The notes beneath the pieces are model-generated. The model did no database searches and was not told the origin of the DNA. It saw only the letters and a list, made by a program, of their open reading frames with translations. The translations under genes and the position numbers were made by a program. A DNA stretch of 64,000 nucleotides from Archilochus colubris. Its lineage: Eukaryota; Chordata; Aves; Apodiformes; Trochilidae. Shown in pieces: positions 24,764-38,591 of this stretch. How positions within the stretch are numbered: position 1 is the stretch's first letter; every line of letters begins with the position of its first letter. The DNA lies in the NCBI GenBank assembly GCA_023079485.1, contig CM041104.1:3721676-3785675 (forward strand), in the 5' to 3' direction.

Positions 24764-27700
24764 TTAACCCACCTGTGATATTTTATTTTGCTTCACTCGA
24801 AAACCTTTGGTTTTGATGATGCTGGTGAGTGAGCTGGGTGTGTGATAACCCTACCTACCCTCTGGTGGCATGTCCCTTGCCATTTAACATGGCCCTAGGC
24901 ACAAGGACAGGAGAAGGGGGGAACTTCTGGAGACCTGACTGTAGGTGTCTTGGGCCACTTCAGTGGATGGGCCTTTGCCTTCTCTGGTGCTGGCACCCAG
25001 TGCCAAGCTGCAAGGAGGCTGTTGCTGCAGGGCTGAAAGCAACACTCTGGGACTCTGGGACAATGTGCTTGTGGCTACGTTGATTTCTTGCAGCACTGGT
25101 GATTAATCAGATTTTCAGGTGCCAAGTTGAAGCAAAAGCTTGATTTGCTCTCTAGCTTTGCCCCATGAGAGGTCTGACCTCTTCTAGAGATACCAGTGCT
25201 GGGGACATTTAAGTAACCCCAGAAGGTCTATTTTCAAGTCTTGATTTTCCCTGGTTAATACAGCAGTTGCCTCCTCCTCTTCCCAGCCAGCTAATCTTTC
25301 TTCACTCAGAAGTGAGATGAACAGCATCCATGACTGCCTGAATTGCAGGCTATGTCCAGAAAGATGATTGCAAGAAAAATTCCTTCTTGTTTCACTTACT
25401 GATCTGCTGCTTTTCCTCCTGTGAACTTGTAGAATTTTCTTCCCTGCAAAGGAATTTTAAGACATTTAGAGGGATTCTGGTGTCTATCAGTTAGGAAGCA
25501 ACAGTGATGCTGAGGCTTGTGATTTGTCCTTTTCATCTTGGGAACCTGATGGGAAGAATCCAAGCTTTGATGGATGATGCTGCCCAGAGCACAGGGGGCT
25601 CAGACACATCAGTGTCCTAGGAAAGCAGATTGTGTGGGAGATGCTGGTTCCTGGTCAGCTGGGTGCCAGCATCTGCTTGAGATGGGCTCAGATGGTACAA
25701 AGTGGTTTCCATTTGTCCTTTTCCTTTCCTGGTCTAGCATTTCTTAGCTTCTGCAGACAGCAGCTGGGCTTGGGGTGGGAAGTCTGTGCTCTCTGGAAGC
25801 ATTGCTTTTCTGTAGGCCTTGGGGCTGAGATGTGGGGGTAGGGAATGGCTGCAATGGTGCAAGTTCCCCACACAGCCAGGCCTGGGGCTTCAGCAGGAAG
25901 GGGGAACCTGGTGGGTACCAGGTGGAGGTTTCTGGTCTCTCCTTTTCTGCTGTTGTAGCATAGCTGATGCTGCTGGCAGGGATGCAGGCGAGATGGCTCC
26001 TGCGGGATGCTGGTTGCTAAGCAACTGGCAGAGGTGGAGCTCTTTGGGTACCATCTCCAGTGTGTCTGCCTGTCTGCTCCAACATCGCCTGCATCCTCCC
26101 TAGGCAGCACAGGGGGAAGGTCCTGCTGGCTGTGCCACACTGTCTCAGGGCAGAAGGGCACTTCTGGTTGTCTCTGGGTATCACTCAACCCTGATTTGTG
26201 GTTTCTCTGCCCAAGATCACTGACACCTTCACCCTAGGGGGGGAATTTGATTTGAAGCTATGTTGACCCTTTTGTTTGGGGTTGTTCCCATACCAGCAAT
26301 GCTTCCCTGCCTGCTTCTGCCATCTTTCACTGGAGCAAGGAGAAAAGTGGGGAGTCCCAAGGCTCCTGTGCTCTGTGGCTCCCATACAGCCCCTTGGCTG
26401 GACTGGGGGCTGTGGATGCAGGGTGAGCTGGCTGTGAAATGCTGGTGGAGCACGTGTCCCCTCTGGGACAGTTGTGTCAATGGAGCCTGGGTGCCTGCAG
26501 CCCTTAGGAGGGGGCTGCATTGAGACAAGGGTGGTCAGGGTGGTAGGGGGAAGGTTTGGGGAGGTGTCTGTGGCTGCACTGCTCCGAGGTCCCTACTCAG
26601 GGCTGTCCCTTAGGGCCTTGGGTCCCTTTTCTTTGTGACCTTCCCAAGGCTGTGTGTTTGTAAGCACTTGGGAAGTCTTTGTCTCAACTGACAGGCTGCA
26701 GGGAGGGAAGGAAGGAGCTGTGTGGATGACTGCAGGAGGCTGGGGAGGCAGCTCCGGGCAGCTCCGTGCTGGCTCCACAGAGCTGCCTGGTGTGACAGTG
26801 GGGACAGGCTGGGCAGCCTGGGGCTTTGCAAGAAGCCTTAATGAGCTTCCACACCCTGCTAGGCTGTTTTCTAGAGCAGTGGGAAGAATTCAGCAGACAG
26901 TGGAGGGTGATGGGGGTGGGAAGGGTTGCTGGAGGCTGCACATCCCTGGCACTGGGTCTGCCTCCTTCACCACTGGCTCCTGGTGCCAGGGTCTGTCCTG
27001 GCTCTGCCCGTCACCTCCCAAGTGGCTGAGCTGTAATGTAGATACATGACACGGGGGAAGCACAAGCTCTGGAGCTCAGTAGGGGCTGAGTGTTGGGGTC
27101 CCTGTGATCCTGCATCTCGTGTGGGTATCCCTGGCCAGGGATAGACTGGCAATAGCAGTTCCTTGCTGAGACATGCCCCTGCCCCTGAGGGTCAGTGAAG
27201 GTGCTGGCATGGTGCAGCTTTGTTGCCAGGCTCTCCTCCTGAGGAGGCAGCAAGGCAGCCATTGCTGCCTGCATCTGCTTGCGGAGATGCTTTGGAGATG
27301 CTTTGGGGTGGATGACCAGGAGGCAGCAGAGGTGGCTCTCGAGGAGCTGCAGCAGTGGCTCTGCCTGGGAACAGGAGTGTTTTTCAGCAGCTGGTGACAA
27401 GTTGGCATTTCTACTTGTGCTGCTTAGCGGCTGTCACCAGCGAGAGGGAGCTGAAGTGTGAGGGAGTTGGGATAAAATCCAGGAGCTCTGGAATAGCCTT
27501 GGCTCTTTGGCACCTCCAAAGGCTGCAAGAGAGTGGAGCTGGTGGGCAGGTGCAGGCAGGGCCTTTGCATGTCTGTGGGCATTAATTGGACTGGGCTTTT
27601 GGAGGGGTAAATGAGTGAGACTGGAGGTACCCATGAGTGCCAAGAATACCAAAGAAATTCCCGGAGTACTAAGGTCATGCTCTGCCAAGAAGATGCTGCT

Positions 27701-29399
27701 GCTGTGTCTGGGATCAGATGGCAGGTGGTCTGTAGTGCTGAAGGTCCGATCCCAAGTGCTCCAGGAGCAGGGAGAGAATGCCAGGGGATGAGGATGGGCT
27801 GGGGTTGCAGTTCTGCACTTTGATTTCACTAATGGCTGGTGTCTGGACTGGACTTTCACCTGGGAAGGAAATCTGGGCTCTTTTGACCCCCCAGCTGAGA
27901 GCCCTTTGTTTGCATATTAATGGAAACACATAGAAGGTGCTTCTTGGCTTCCTAAGCTGTGTGCTGCAGTGGGTAACAGCAATTTATTCCTGAACTTATG
28001 CATTCAGCTCAGAGATGTCACTGGAAGGGGTAGGAGTGAAAATGACCTTGTTTAAAATGACCTGAAGTTGCCCAAGCCTTGCAAAAGGGTGCTGCAATGC
28101 ATGGCAGGAGCAGTGCAGAAGGGAGCAGGACAGGTCTGGAGGAGCGGGTGCCTCAGCCCCATCCCCCTTGGGATGCAGCAGAAGTCATGTTCCTCTTCCC
28201 TGGTTTTTCCTAGTGCCAAAGGGGCTGGAGCCAAAGCCCAGAGGAAGCAATCTGGAGGGAGGATTTGGTCTCTCTGGATGGACTCTGGCTGATCTGGAAG
28301 GTGGTGAGTTGCCATTGCTGCCTAACTCAAGGCTGACTTGGGGAACAGCCCTACCCTCTTCCTGTCAGCTCCATAGTGTCTTAACTGTGTTTTCCCCCTC
28401 CACCCAACTTTCTCATTATTTGACCCATGGCATGATGCTTTTGGAGCTGAACCTGATTTCCAGGTTTTAGTTTGGTGGAATAAGCTCAGGCCACTTTATC
28501 AATTGTGGAGAAGGGGGATGCCACCGTGGGCAGCATCCCATCCTGAAGGGGCTGTCCATGGAGGACAGGGTATTTTGTGGTGGGTAAGGCACTTTTCTGC
28601 TGTCAGCTCTGTTTGCAAAAGCCCAGCACCCTGTCTGGAGTCAAATACCTGCCTGCTGCCTGGCTCATGCATGATGGGTGAGCAGATGTGTATGCTCTTG
28701 GCAGCTGCTGATACAATATAAATACACAATTACCCAGACATGGGTTCAACACGTGTCAATTAAGTCTGATCTCATTTGGAGAGGCAGGGGAGTCCTATCC
28801 CATGGGTTCCTATCCACATGGTAGATCCCAAAGCTTGTGGAGGAGTTCCACAGGATCACTGCCCTAACATGAGTGTGTTGCCACAGGATCATTTCATCCC
28901 TGCTGCCTTTACTCTCATGTTTTTTCCCCACTTGACCCAATTCATTGCTTGAAGTTCCAGCCTGGCTATCATGCACCCCATTGATGAAGAGCCACCATCC
29001 ACCTCTCATTGTGGTCCTCAGCAGCTGCTTCAGCCCTGGGTTTGACTCCTTTTCCCTAGCTCATCATTACTGAGAAACACCAGGTCAGTGGTTGCAGAGC
29101 ATGACAATTCAACAGCCCAAGGCTTGTTTGGGGCTGGCAAGCAACCACTTCCCCTGACAAAGGTGTCTAGTAACCATCAAAGCCCTACACTGATTTAAAG
29201 CCCAGTGACAGGTCAGCCTTGGGCCTGTCTTCAGGAAGGGGCTAGTCCAGACAGCCTTGATGAGACCTTTCTGCCTTCTATTGCCAGCCAGGCACTGGGC
29301 TAGGCCTGTCATATCTGCTGAGGGACAGGAGCTGATGTGTTCCCACAGTTTCCCTGGGAGCAGCCTCTTGTGGTCAGTTGGTGGTGATCTCCTCCACTG

Positions 29400-29515
29400 G
29401 CAGGTTCAAACCCTATTGCTCTTCCCTACCATAAGGCAGATCCTCCTGATGCTTTGTGCTGTGTTCCACATGATGATCTTAGAGGTCTTTGCAACCATGA
29501 CAATTCTGTGGTGGG
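29400..29515 (+). mobile_element. Possible old CR1 3' fragment
   Basis: The block TGATGATCTTAGAGGTCTTT followed by GCAACCATGACAATTCTGTG at about 29471-29512 resembles a diverged CR1 3' end. The upstream part is not clearly alignable by eye. Confidence 0.45.
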
Positions 29516-32500
29516 GCAGCCTTGGTCTGGTTAGCAGGACAGGAGAGCAGAGCTCAGGTGGGGCAGTGTGAGGTCTCACAGGCTGGTGAGAAAGGCATAT
29601 GAGGTGAGCAGGGAACACTGATTTTATTCTTCATATTCCAAGTGTCACCTGCTTGAGCTCACACCAGCCTGCTGGGCAGGAGGACATCATGCCATGTTGG
29701 TCTGACATCTCCTTTCCAAATGCCCTTGGGAAATGGATTGGAGGGAGCAGGCTTGGAGGTAGTGGGAGAAGGGCAAGTTCTGGGCAATGTGGTGATGAGG
29801 CTACACGTGTGCCATGCCGTGGGTGAGTGGATATGTGGTGCAAAGCTGATGGGTGGATGGAGGGAGGCTTACTGTAAGCACCTCATGGTTGCCAGGGAGA
29901 ACTGGATGAGGTGGATGGCAGTGTCAAGGGGGTGGATGAGCAAAAAAGCTTCTCTAAGCACCCTTGTGTCCTGCTGCTGGGATGTGGTGCCTGAGGCATG
30001 TGATGCCCATGCTCCTGTGCTTTAGCCCTGCCTGTTGTGTGCACACTTGAGTGTGTGCTGCGAACTGGAGGGTACCTTTGGTATGAGGCAGAAAGGGAAC
30101 TGCTGTACAGTAAATACAGAAGAGATTGTGATTATCTGGGAAAAGACTTGGATGCTAAAGCATCCATCTGTGTGACTGATCTGAAAATAGCAGGACATGA
30201 GGAGGGAACTTAAAGGGCTAGAGACAGGTGTGCAGGCATGAGTGGTCTTAGAAAACTGTGGTTATGCACTAGATGGCAAATCCCTGTGCCTTGCTGTCCC
30301 AGCCAGCAGGCATTCTGCAGGAGCCAGGCAGAGATGAGCTGAATCCCCAGGTCTATTCAGCTACAGGCAGCAAGAACACATGGACTAAACCCTCAGGGCA
30401 CAGCCAAGCCCCTGATGGCAGCGAGCCCTGCAGGGACCTCTCTGAGCAGCTGTCTTTGCCCTGGTTCAGTGGCTCTGCAGACCTGCTGCTCTCAAAGAGC
30501 CTCCAGATTGCCTCTGGGAAGACAAAGGCTGGAGCCTGATGGGTCTGAGAAGGCAGTTTCCTTTCGGGGTGGACACGACCTTCTGTCTGAGTGGTGGCTG
30601 TGGAGAGTTGGAGTCTCCAGGCTGAGTGAGGTACCCTGGGTGTTGCTTTCTCCTGTGCTCAGGGCTGACCTGCTGCTGGCTTCCCTTCTTCTGGGAGTCC
30701 TGGGAGAGGTGGGGAGGTGGAAAGGCAGAAGGAGGTCTGCCCTGACCCCTCAGGAAAGGGACAGCCACAGCCCAAAACCACAGGTCAGGAGGTCTGGTGA
30801 GACATTGGTGAATGCCTCTCTGATATGAAGGTAAAGCCTTGCCAAAGGCAGCAGAGCAGGCAGAGGAATTCTCACCACAGGAGACCATTAGAGGCTTGTG
30901 GGGCAGATATGGATGGAGCTGCTCTTTGTATTGAGTAGAGTGGGATTAAATGACTTGAAGCATCATCATCCTGTGGCAGCAGAGGTGGCTGTGGCCTCCC
31001 TGCACCCTGGTTTATGGGGGGCTGGGGGAGGTTGTGGGGAGGCTGCGGGGGCCAGAGCTCAGAATCAGTGGCATCTGGAGCCTCACCTCTGTGAGTCAGC
31101 ATTTGGCTGCTGATGATTCACAGCAGCACAGCACAACAGCCAGGGGCTGGTGCAGAGCTGGAATTAATTGTCTGGAAGGAGGGCAGCATGAGAGGTGGGG
31201 GAGAGGTTTTCCCTCATCAGCTTTTCCCGAGCCTTGCTGTGAGGTACTCCAGCACTGAGCTGGAGAGATGTGGTCTGCCTGCAAAAGGAGCCCCACCTTT
31301 CAGAGCTCCCCTTGAGTGTGGCTGGGGCACAGGGTTTGGTGCCCTGGAACCCTCCTGAACTGGTGGTTGCATCACTGGCCTAACCCAAGAACCCAGTCTT
31401 GTGTATGGCTGGGCTCCCTTCTTCAGTCACAGGTAGCCCTGCCCTCTTGCAACCTGACAGGGAGGGCAAGGACAGGGACACGTCTCTGGTCCCTGCAAAC
31501 CACACCGTGGGGCTCCTTGAGTGGGTGTTTCTGTAAGTGGGGTCACCTGCCTCCCTTTACCTAGTGGGATGCAGGTGATCCCCAGAACATCTGGGCCAAC
31601 TGTAAATCCGTTGAGCTGTTGTCAGCTGACTCAAGGATGATGGACAAGTACCATTTTTATGCTTCTAAAATATTATTTGGGCATCTTTCTGTCTCCTTTC
31701 TGGGCTCAGATACCCTCAACCTGAGATATGTATTGTCAGAACTGCCCACATGTGTAATCCTCTTGGAAGGCTTGGCCCCATCCTTGATGCTGTGGGGCTG
31801 TGATGCTGGGTTGGAGGCTGAAGAGCTGTGTTCTCAGCTCCTGTGTGTTGAAGTTGGTGCCTCTGATTTCCTTCTGAATGATTTTTGCAGAGCAGGGGAC
31901 CTGCAGCAAGCTGAAACCTGGTGGCAGTGGGGTTTTTTTGATTGTGTTTTGTGAGTCATTAGGGTGTTTTCTGTTATTCCCTGCTTTGGATGTCTGCAGT
32001 GCCTGGGCACTCAGAGGACAGATTCTTTCCAGCTCTGCAGGAAGACAAATGCTGTTTGCAAATATGTGTTGAAATGAGACTAGCAAAGGACTTTCTTAGA
32101 AAACCAGAGCTGGAGCCAGGTAGGAAAAGTTATTGAAGGCTGTGAATCTCCTGCCATCCAACTCCACTGAGGCACTCATTCCAAGGTTGTTTTTTACTGT
32201 GGGGCACCATGATGGGTGGGTGTCTGGCCACCTATACCATGGTTCTTCCCAGCACATGTAGCCCAGCTTCCTGGCTACTATTTCTGGCTCCTGCTCATCC
32301 TTGTGACTTGCTCAAGTTCCTTTGACACCTTGTTGGTCCTTTTTGCATATCTGTGAAGTGCTTCAGAGCGTGGAAATTTCCAAGTTACAGTTTCCCTGCA
32401 GCAGCTGGAATCCTCCTGTGCTGCACTTATATTTTAGGATTTGGGTGTAGGAACAGGCACTGCAGTGCTGGTTTCTGTGGGCAGGGCTGGGGACCAGCAT

Positions 32501-35500
32501 CACAGTGGCTTTGGGACTTGGACCTTCTGAAGTGATGGGCACTGTGCTTCTGACTGCACTCTGATGACTCTGCATTAATGTATGTACACATACATTATGT
32601 ATATAACCAGATCTAAAACCAGAAGGGAAAGTAGCCTGGACAGAGCTCATTAGTGCTGAGAGACAAATGGGATGAATAAAGGATATTAAGCAGGGAGGAA
32701 TCAGAATAAATCCACTCCCAAGAGCTGGTGGTCTGGTGTGCAGACACTTCTGGTGTTGTGCTGCCTCAAAGCTGGGGCAGGGCTGAGGGCGATGGCATCC
32801 CAGCTCCTGGGGGATGTGATCTGGTGGGGAGAGGGGAGCCAGGAGCATGTGGGGCTCATGGAGGTGGGCATGGGGCAGCACAGGGGCTGCAGCAGCTCGA
32901 CACCTACTCCTCCAGACTTGGCAGCGTGGGCTGTCCCCTCCCTGTCTCCTCCATGGCAGGTGGGGCTGGTTAGGAACCCCCTTACTTCCTTGTCCTCAGC
33001 ACACATCTGAACCTCAATCTAGTGAAATAAGGTGCTTCTCCCAATGGATGCCTGCCAGAGCCCCAGATCCATCCAGCAGATCTCCTGTTGAGCTTTATAT
33101 TGGGTTTGGAGGATCCCAAGGGGTCTCTGGGGACCTTGGGTACTAAGACACTGTCCCAAACAAACTGGAAAATGTCAGGATAGGCAGGAGCAAGCCTGAC
33201 TGGTGTGGGAGGCCCCTGTAGGCTTTCTCACCAAGGAGGGTCCTGTGGAACCTGGTGGACACAGTGCAGCATGTCCTGCCCTCCAGGGTGGCAGGAGGTG
33301 GCAGGACCCCAGGGTGGGCAGCCCTGGCAGGGACTGGGCTGGCTCGGGGTGTATCCTGCAGTGCAGTTGCAGTCCTGAAGCAAGACTGAGGTAGCTTCTT
33401 CTCAGCACCTTTTTTCTCTGCAGTAGCCTCAGATCTGCCCACACAGCCAAGTCCCTGCTGTGTCCCATGGTGGCTGTGTGGAAGGTCACAGCTGATGAAG
33501 GAAGTCTGTGTTCTGCTTCCCACTCCACTGCAGATCCCAGCCCACTTGCTGTTTTTCTTTCCTTTACTCTGTTATTCCTCTTTGTCCCATCTGGCCTTTC
33601 AAACTTTAGTCTCACCTGCAATAGCTGCCTGCAAGGCTTGAACATTTCTGGGGCTTCAGACCTATCCTTGCCTTGGAAAAAAACTGAAAAGCTCTTTTTT
33701 TCTCTCCTGTACCTGAGCACCTGCAGAGGGGATGTGTCCTCTTCTGCAGCAGCCTGCAAGGCCATGGGACCATGGGTGATATTTCTACTTTTCTTCTTCT
33801 GCCCTTCCACTTCTGGTTGAATCTCTGTAGGTCTTCAGCAGCAGGCAGGCTGCTCCCTGTTTGCTCCTGCCTTGTCCAGACAGTCGATGTCACTGACCTG
33901 GCTCCTCAGCAGGATGGTCAGGGAGATTTGCTCTTCCTGCTCTTCCTGCTTGTCTTAGTTGGTGATGCTGTGGAGTTTTTTCATCATCCTGCTTCAGTCT
34001 GTTGTCACCAGTGGGGATGTGGTTCATGGCTGCTCATCCACAAGGGTGCCATTCCTCCCCTTTCCTGGACATACCTTCAGCATGGCTGGGAGAGGGTGGG
34101 ATGAGGAGAAACCAGAGCAAAGCCTGTCTTCAGGCATTCAGAAAGCATGTGCCAGGCATCCCAAAAAGGGGGGAATGGGGAACTGAAGCTTTCAAACACT
34201 GTAAGAGCACCTCCAGTTCTTCTTTCAACCTGTGTGCACCTCTGGGGCTGGTGCCCAATGCTTTTTTCATTAAGGCAAGATCAGAGCTGAACAGATTGTG
34301 ACCATGTAAGTGGTTCAAGTGGTATGTTCCAGGAAAAGACTTGGGATGAGGTGGGCCATGCTGCAGCCCTTGTCCCCCTGGGTCCTTCCTCCTGTTCTGG
34401 CTGTGGAGAGCAGTGAAATCTATTGTGTCCCTGGGGGCTGGAGAGCCAACCAAGAGCCTGGGTTTGGAGCAGCCTGGCACCTTGTGCCAACTTCTCTGGA
34501 CAGCTCTCAGCACCAGGTGCCAGACCTTCCTCAACCCCAGGGCTGCCATGGGTCAGGTAGCCCCTTCCCTGACAGGACTGGGGCCCTGGGTACCCCAAAC
34601 CACTCCCCTCCACCCCTGCAGGAGGAAGTGTGAATGCCAGAATGTGTGGGTGATCATCAGAAGGTACTTCTTATTAAAAATAGAAGCTTGGGTGATGTTT
34701 TTAAATGGCTTTTCCAGCATTTCCTGTCCAGGATTGCCTTTGCCAGCCTTTTCCCCCTACCCCAAGTTGAATTTCTACTAAATTATTCAAGAACATTTTG
34801 ATGCTTGAAATCAGAGGCTGTGTCTGGGATTGAAAGAAACCTTGAATTGTTTTGTTTAATAGGACTGCTCCACCTCACAGCCTTCCTCTGGGTGCAGAGG
34901 TGTCTCCAAAACAACAGCAGCCTTGCTAGGCTGGGGTGGAATGAGACCAGTTGCCCCTGTGCTCCTACAGCATTCTCCACTGGAGTCTAAGGACTTTCTG
35001 GGGTTCTGAACTAAAACATAAGCCCAGCTTGGCCCTGACAACTTCAACCCTTAGGCTGAGTTGTGTCCTGCTGTGTTCAGTGGGAGCTTGATCCACTTTG
35101 GTGTCTGAGTCACTGAATTTGCACTTCAGGTGGGAGTGAGGAATGCTCTGGGATGACAAAGACAAGAGGAAACTGTTGTGGGGTGGTGGGAGCAAGGAGG
35201 GACCAGCCAGCAATCACCATCTTTGTAGAAGCTTGGCTCATGGCATGGCTCAGGGTGGGTGGGTCCCCAAATTGCACTCTGCCCTGGGAGAGATATTTCT
35301 ATGTTTTTTTGGTGGGTGAGGAGGTGCAGGATCAAGCCCAGCCCATGAGTCACATCTCTTTGGGATGACTTGAGCATTACCTGGATCCCCGCTGAGCCCT
35401 GTGCCACTGTGCCAATTTAGGAGTGCTTTTTTTGTGGGGTGAAATCACACCAGACATCTTTTTTTGTCCTGAACCCTGCCTTGAAACACACATGGAGGTC

Positions 35501-35689
35501 TCTTGGGCTCTGCTGGGACTCTGTGGTCCCTTCTCTTTAAAGGGAAAAATGTGCTACACAAGTTGGCCCATTCCTTTGCTTCTCTACTAGAGTGAAAAAT
35601 GGGGGAGGTCCAACATGAGGCACCTTCCCCCTGCCTCAGCAGCATGTGCCAGCCCCACTGCTGGGGCTCCCTGACAAAAGGACAGAGCC

Positions 35690-35973
35690 AGGTTCTTCTC
35701 AGCAGTGCCCAAGGACAGGACCAGAGGCCAAGGGCCTCAAACTGGAACACAAGAGGGTCCCCCTGAACATGAGAAAACACCTTTTTCACTGTGTGGGTGA
35801 CCAAGTGCTGTCTCGGGTTGTCCAAGGAGGTGGTGAAGTCTCCAGCTGTGGTTGTACTAAAAAGGTCACCTGGACATGGTCCTGGGCAGCAGGATCTTGG
35901 TGGCCCTGACAGAGCAGTAGGATGGACAGGGTGATTTCTAGAAGTGCCTCCAGTCTCAAGCAGTCTGTGATTT
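35690..35973 (+). mobile_element. CR1 LINE 3' fragment
   Basis: The CR1 order is recognisable: AGGCCAAGGGCCTCAAACTG, AACATGAGAAAACACCTTTT, CACTGTGTGGGTGACCAAG, and a terminal 'CAGTCTGTGATTT'. It is diverged and truncated. Confidence 0.8.
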
Positions 35974-36149
35974 AGTCCTCAGGAGCAGCCTGATGGCCTC
36001 CAGCCTGGGCACCATGTACAAGGTTCAGAAGAGCTCAGTGGGGTGCAGTGTAGGCACTGGTGCTATGAGGACCAAGGTGCCAACAGGACCCATTGCTGTT
36101 TGGGTCTCCCTGATGCCTCGTGTACCCTGTGGGTCTCAGCAGTGGCAGA

Positions 36150-36297
36150 CTGATACCCTGGCAGTGTTCCAGGCCAGGTTGAATGGGGCTTTGAGCAACT
36201 TGGTCTATTGGGAAGTGTCCCTGCCCATGGCAGGGAGGTTGGAACTCTATGGGCTTTAAGGTTCCTTCCAATCCATACCATTTGGTTACTCTGATTT
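36150..36297 (+). mobile_element. CR1 LINE 3' end, short
   Basis: It encodes the tail of the CR1 ORF, with residues AVFQARLNGALSNLVYWE, and then a 3' UTR with CCTGCCCATGGCAGGGAGGT and GGTTCCTTCCAATCCATACC. The same subfamily type occurs at 40983-41300. Confidence 0.8.
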
Positions 36298-38379
36298 TGG
36301 AGGCAGGGAGAGGACTCTTTCCACAGGCACCTTCACCCTGCTAGGGGGTAGCAGCTGCTCCCTTGGAGGCCCAAATGCTGGGGCCCAAACACCTCCACCT
36401 GGGTCCATCATTGCTTCTTGCCAGGGATGGAGGGAAGATCTTTCTGATCTTGTTTTCCCTAGGCTACCTTAGGGATCCAGCAGAGGGGTGTTTCATGGGA
36501 TTCAGTGCTGATCAGATGGGGGATGTCCCATGGTTAGGGGAGCATCTCCTGGTGCTTTCCTCCTGCTTTGGGCAGTGCTCTTCTGGGATGAGGAGTGTGC
36601 TTGATAGGAGGGTTTGCATGACACGATCAACTAGGTCTTTTCTGTCATGTGTCATGTCCAGTCTGAGGCATGGATTGGGTCTTGGGGTCTTTGTCTGCTG
36701 CTTTCTCTCCCTTTCCCTTCCTTTTCCAGTCTGTGCTTTGTCTCCTTTCTTGGCTGTGGGCTGACTCTTCCCTCTGCTTTCTCTGTCTCCTCCGGCTTAT
36801 TGCTGTGGTGGCTTTGGACAAGGAGGTTTTACAGTTGTGGGTGCTTGGAGATTGATGACACCAGCCCTGACCACAGTGTGAGGGCTGCAAAGAAGCAGAG
36901 AACTGGTGGCCCCTGGCCCCACACCACTGCAGCTGCAAGCCCCTGGGTGTGGGTGAAGGGGGTTCAGAGCTGGAGATACCATTGAGGATTCTGAGGCTGC
37001 CCAGGCTGAGACCCCAGTGTCCGTGGAGCTGTAGGGGCTGATCAGCCTGGCTAAACTCCTGGAGACTGTGCTGCTGAGGTCAGGGTGTTGGGTTAGACCA
37101 CAAATGGACTGGTCAAAGATTTTGGAAGATGGGGGCTTACTGGGAGGTGTGGGATAACTTGTCCTTCCTTCGTACAGGCTTCTGCATTTTGCTGGAGCAA
37201 GACCACCCCTGGCTGTCCCACTCAACAGTGTGAGACTCCCTGGGTAAGGCTGAGCTTTCCTCTGCCCACAGGGCACCAACCTGGCCAAGTAGTGTCTGAC
37301 TTCAAAGGGAGCTTGGGAGAGGGTTTAGGGCTGCAACCTGATCCCTACTCTACCTATTCCCCCAGGTGTGAGGGATAATCATGGATGTGGGGAAGGTCCC
37401 TGAGCCTACAGGTACTATCTGGAGAGCTCATCCTGGTGAGCAGTTGGAGCTGAGCAGGGTTTTCTCCCTCTGCACCTAGCGTTGTCAGGCTCTGTGTGGC
37501 CAGACCATGAGGGTGGGTACATGCACCTCAATAGCAGTACCTTGCCAGGAGTCTGCCAGCAAGTGTTGTTTTCCCCTGGGGCTCCTGATGGCTTGGTGTG
37601 CTCTGGAGTTTTCATCAACATGTGTCCAAGCTGGTGGGTGCTCCCTGAGTGTTGCTTGTCCTGGCAGGCTGCCTTCCTGGTATTGTCTGTCCCCTCTGCC
37701 CCTTCCTGCCCAGCTGCAGCCAGCCCCATGCCCACCTGGGCTGCCCCACTACCTGGTGCTGGGCTCTGCCAGTGTCCCTGCCTGTGCTCCCTTTGCTGCA
37801 GGGGGTGCCAGGGCTGTGCTTTATGGGACACTTTGTGCTGCTGCATTACAGGGGCACAGGGTGCTCCTGGGACAGACCCCCCCCCGGTGTTTGCTCAGTG
37901 GTGTTCTCCCTCCCAGAAGAGAAGGAGGGGGAAAAAAAGTCATGTGCCCAGTTGTCAGGATGTGCTGGGTGTTGTGCTCTGTGCTTCACTGTGGAGAGAG
38001 GCAGTGAAAGAGCTTCTGTTCAGCTCCTGCTGCTGGTGCATCTCCAAGCTGACTAGTGCAAGTGGACTATTCAGTACATGTTTGCTACCCTAGGACCCAT
38101 GTAAGAGATGGGGGGGGTTGATGCAGGAAAGTGCCTGATTAACTTGGGATGAAGATGTGCAGTGGGTCCAGCTCCTTGCTGAGCAGCCAGAGCAGGAGCT
38201 GAGCTCTCTTTGCTTTCCTGTGCAGGCACCGGGAAGGATCTTGGCAGTATCTCAACCTGCACTGGCTTTCTGATGCCTGGTCCAGCCCTGGTCAGGTGTT
38301 TGCAGGCAAAGGGAGTGGATGGAGCTGGCATCAGCATCCCCGTGGGACCCTTCCTGCTATGCCAAGGGGCTGCGGTGCA

Positions 38380-38591
38380 GGCACAAAAACTGCTGGCGGG
38401 GAGGAGCCCGGCGGTGGGGTGGGAGGGCTGCCCGGTTCCCAGCAGGGCTGCGGCTGCCGTACACATCAATCACTGCGTGGGGGTGTTGGGACTGGGAAAG
38501 AGGCGGCTCTGCAGAAAGCTCTGCCTTGGACGCAGCAGCAGCAGCCTGGCAGTGCCGAGCTGTGCCGGAGCCATGGGGACCTGGCACCAAG
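38380..38591 (+). promoter_or_regulatory. EPB41L1: Candidate internal promoter and alternative first exon
   Basis: A local CpG cluster (about a dozen CpGs in 200 bases) interrupts CpG-poor intron. It ends in a consensus-like donor, CAAG|GTAGGG at 38591|38592. It contains an ATG in strong context (GAGCCATGGG, ATG at 38573). If spliced to the acceptor at 42530, that ATG opens a 13-codon frame, MGTWHQARGDRRS, whose stop TGA (42550-42552) overlaps the main start ATG (42549-42551). It would then be a 5' UTR exon with a uORF, not an alternative protein N terminus. No transcript evidence is available, and the left edge is nominal. Confidence 0.4.

Noticed and set aside
33175..33810. 211-codon minus-strand open frame
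   Set aside because: Unrecognised. It lies in the long intron with overlapping frames in other registers.
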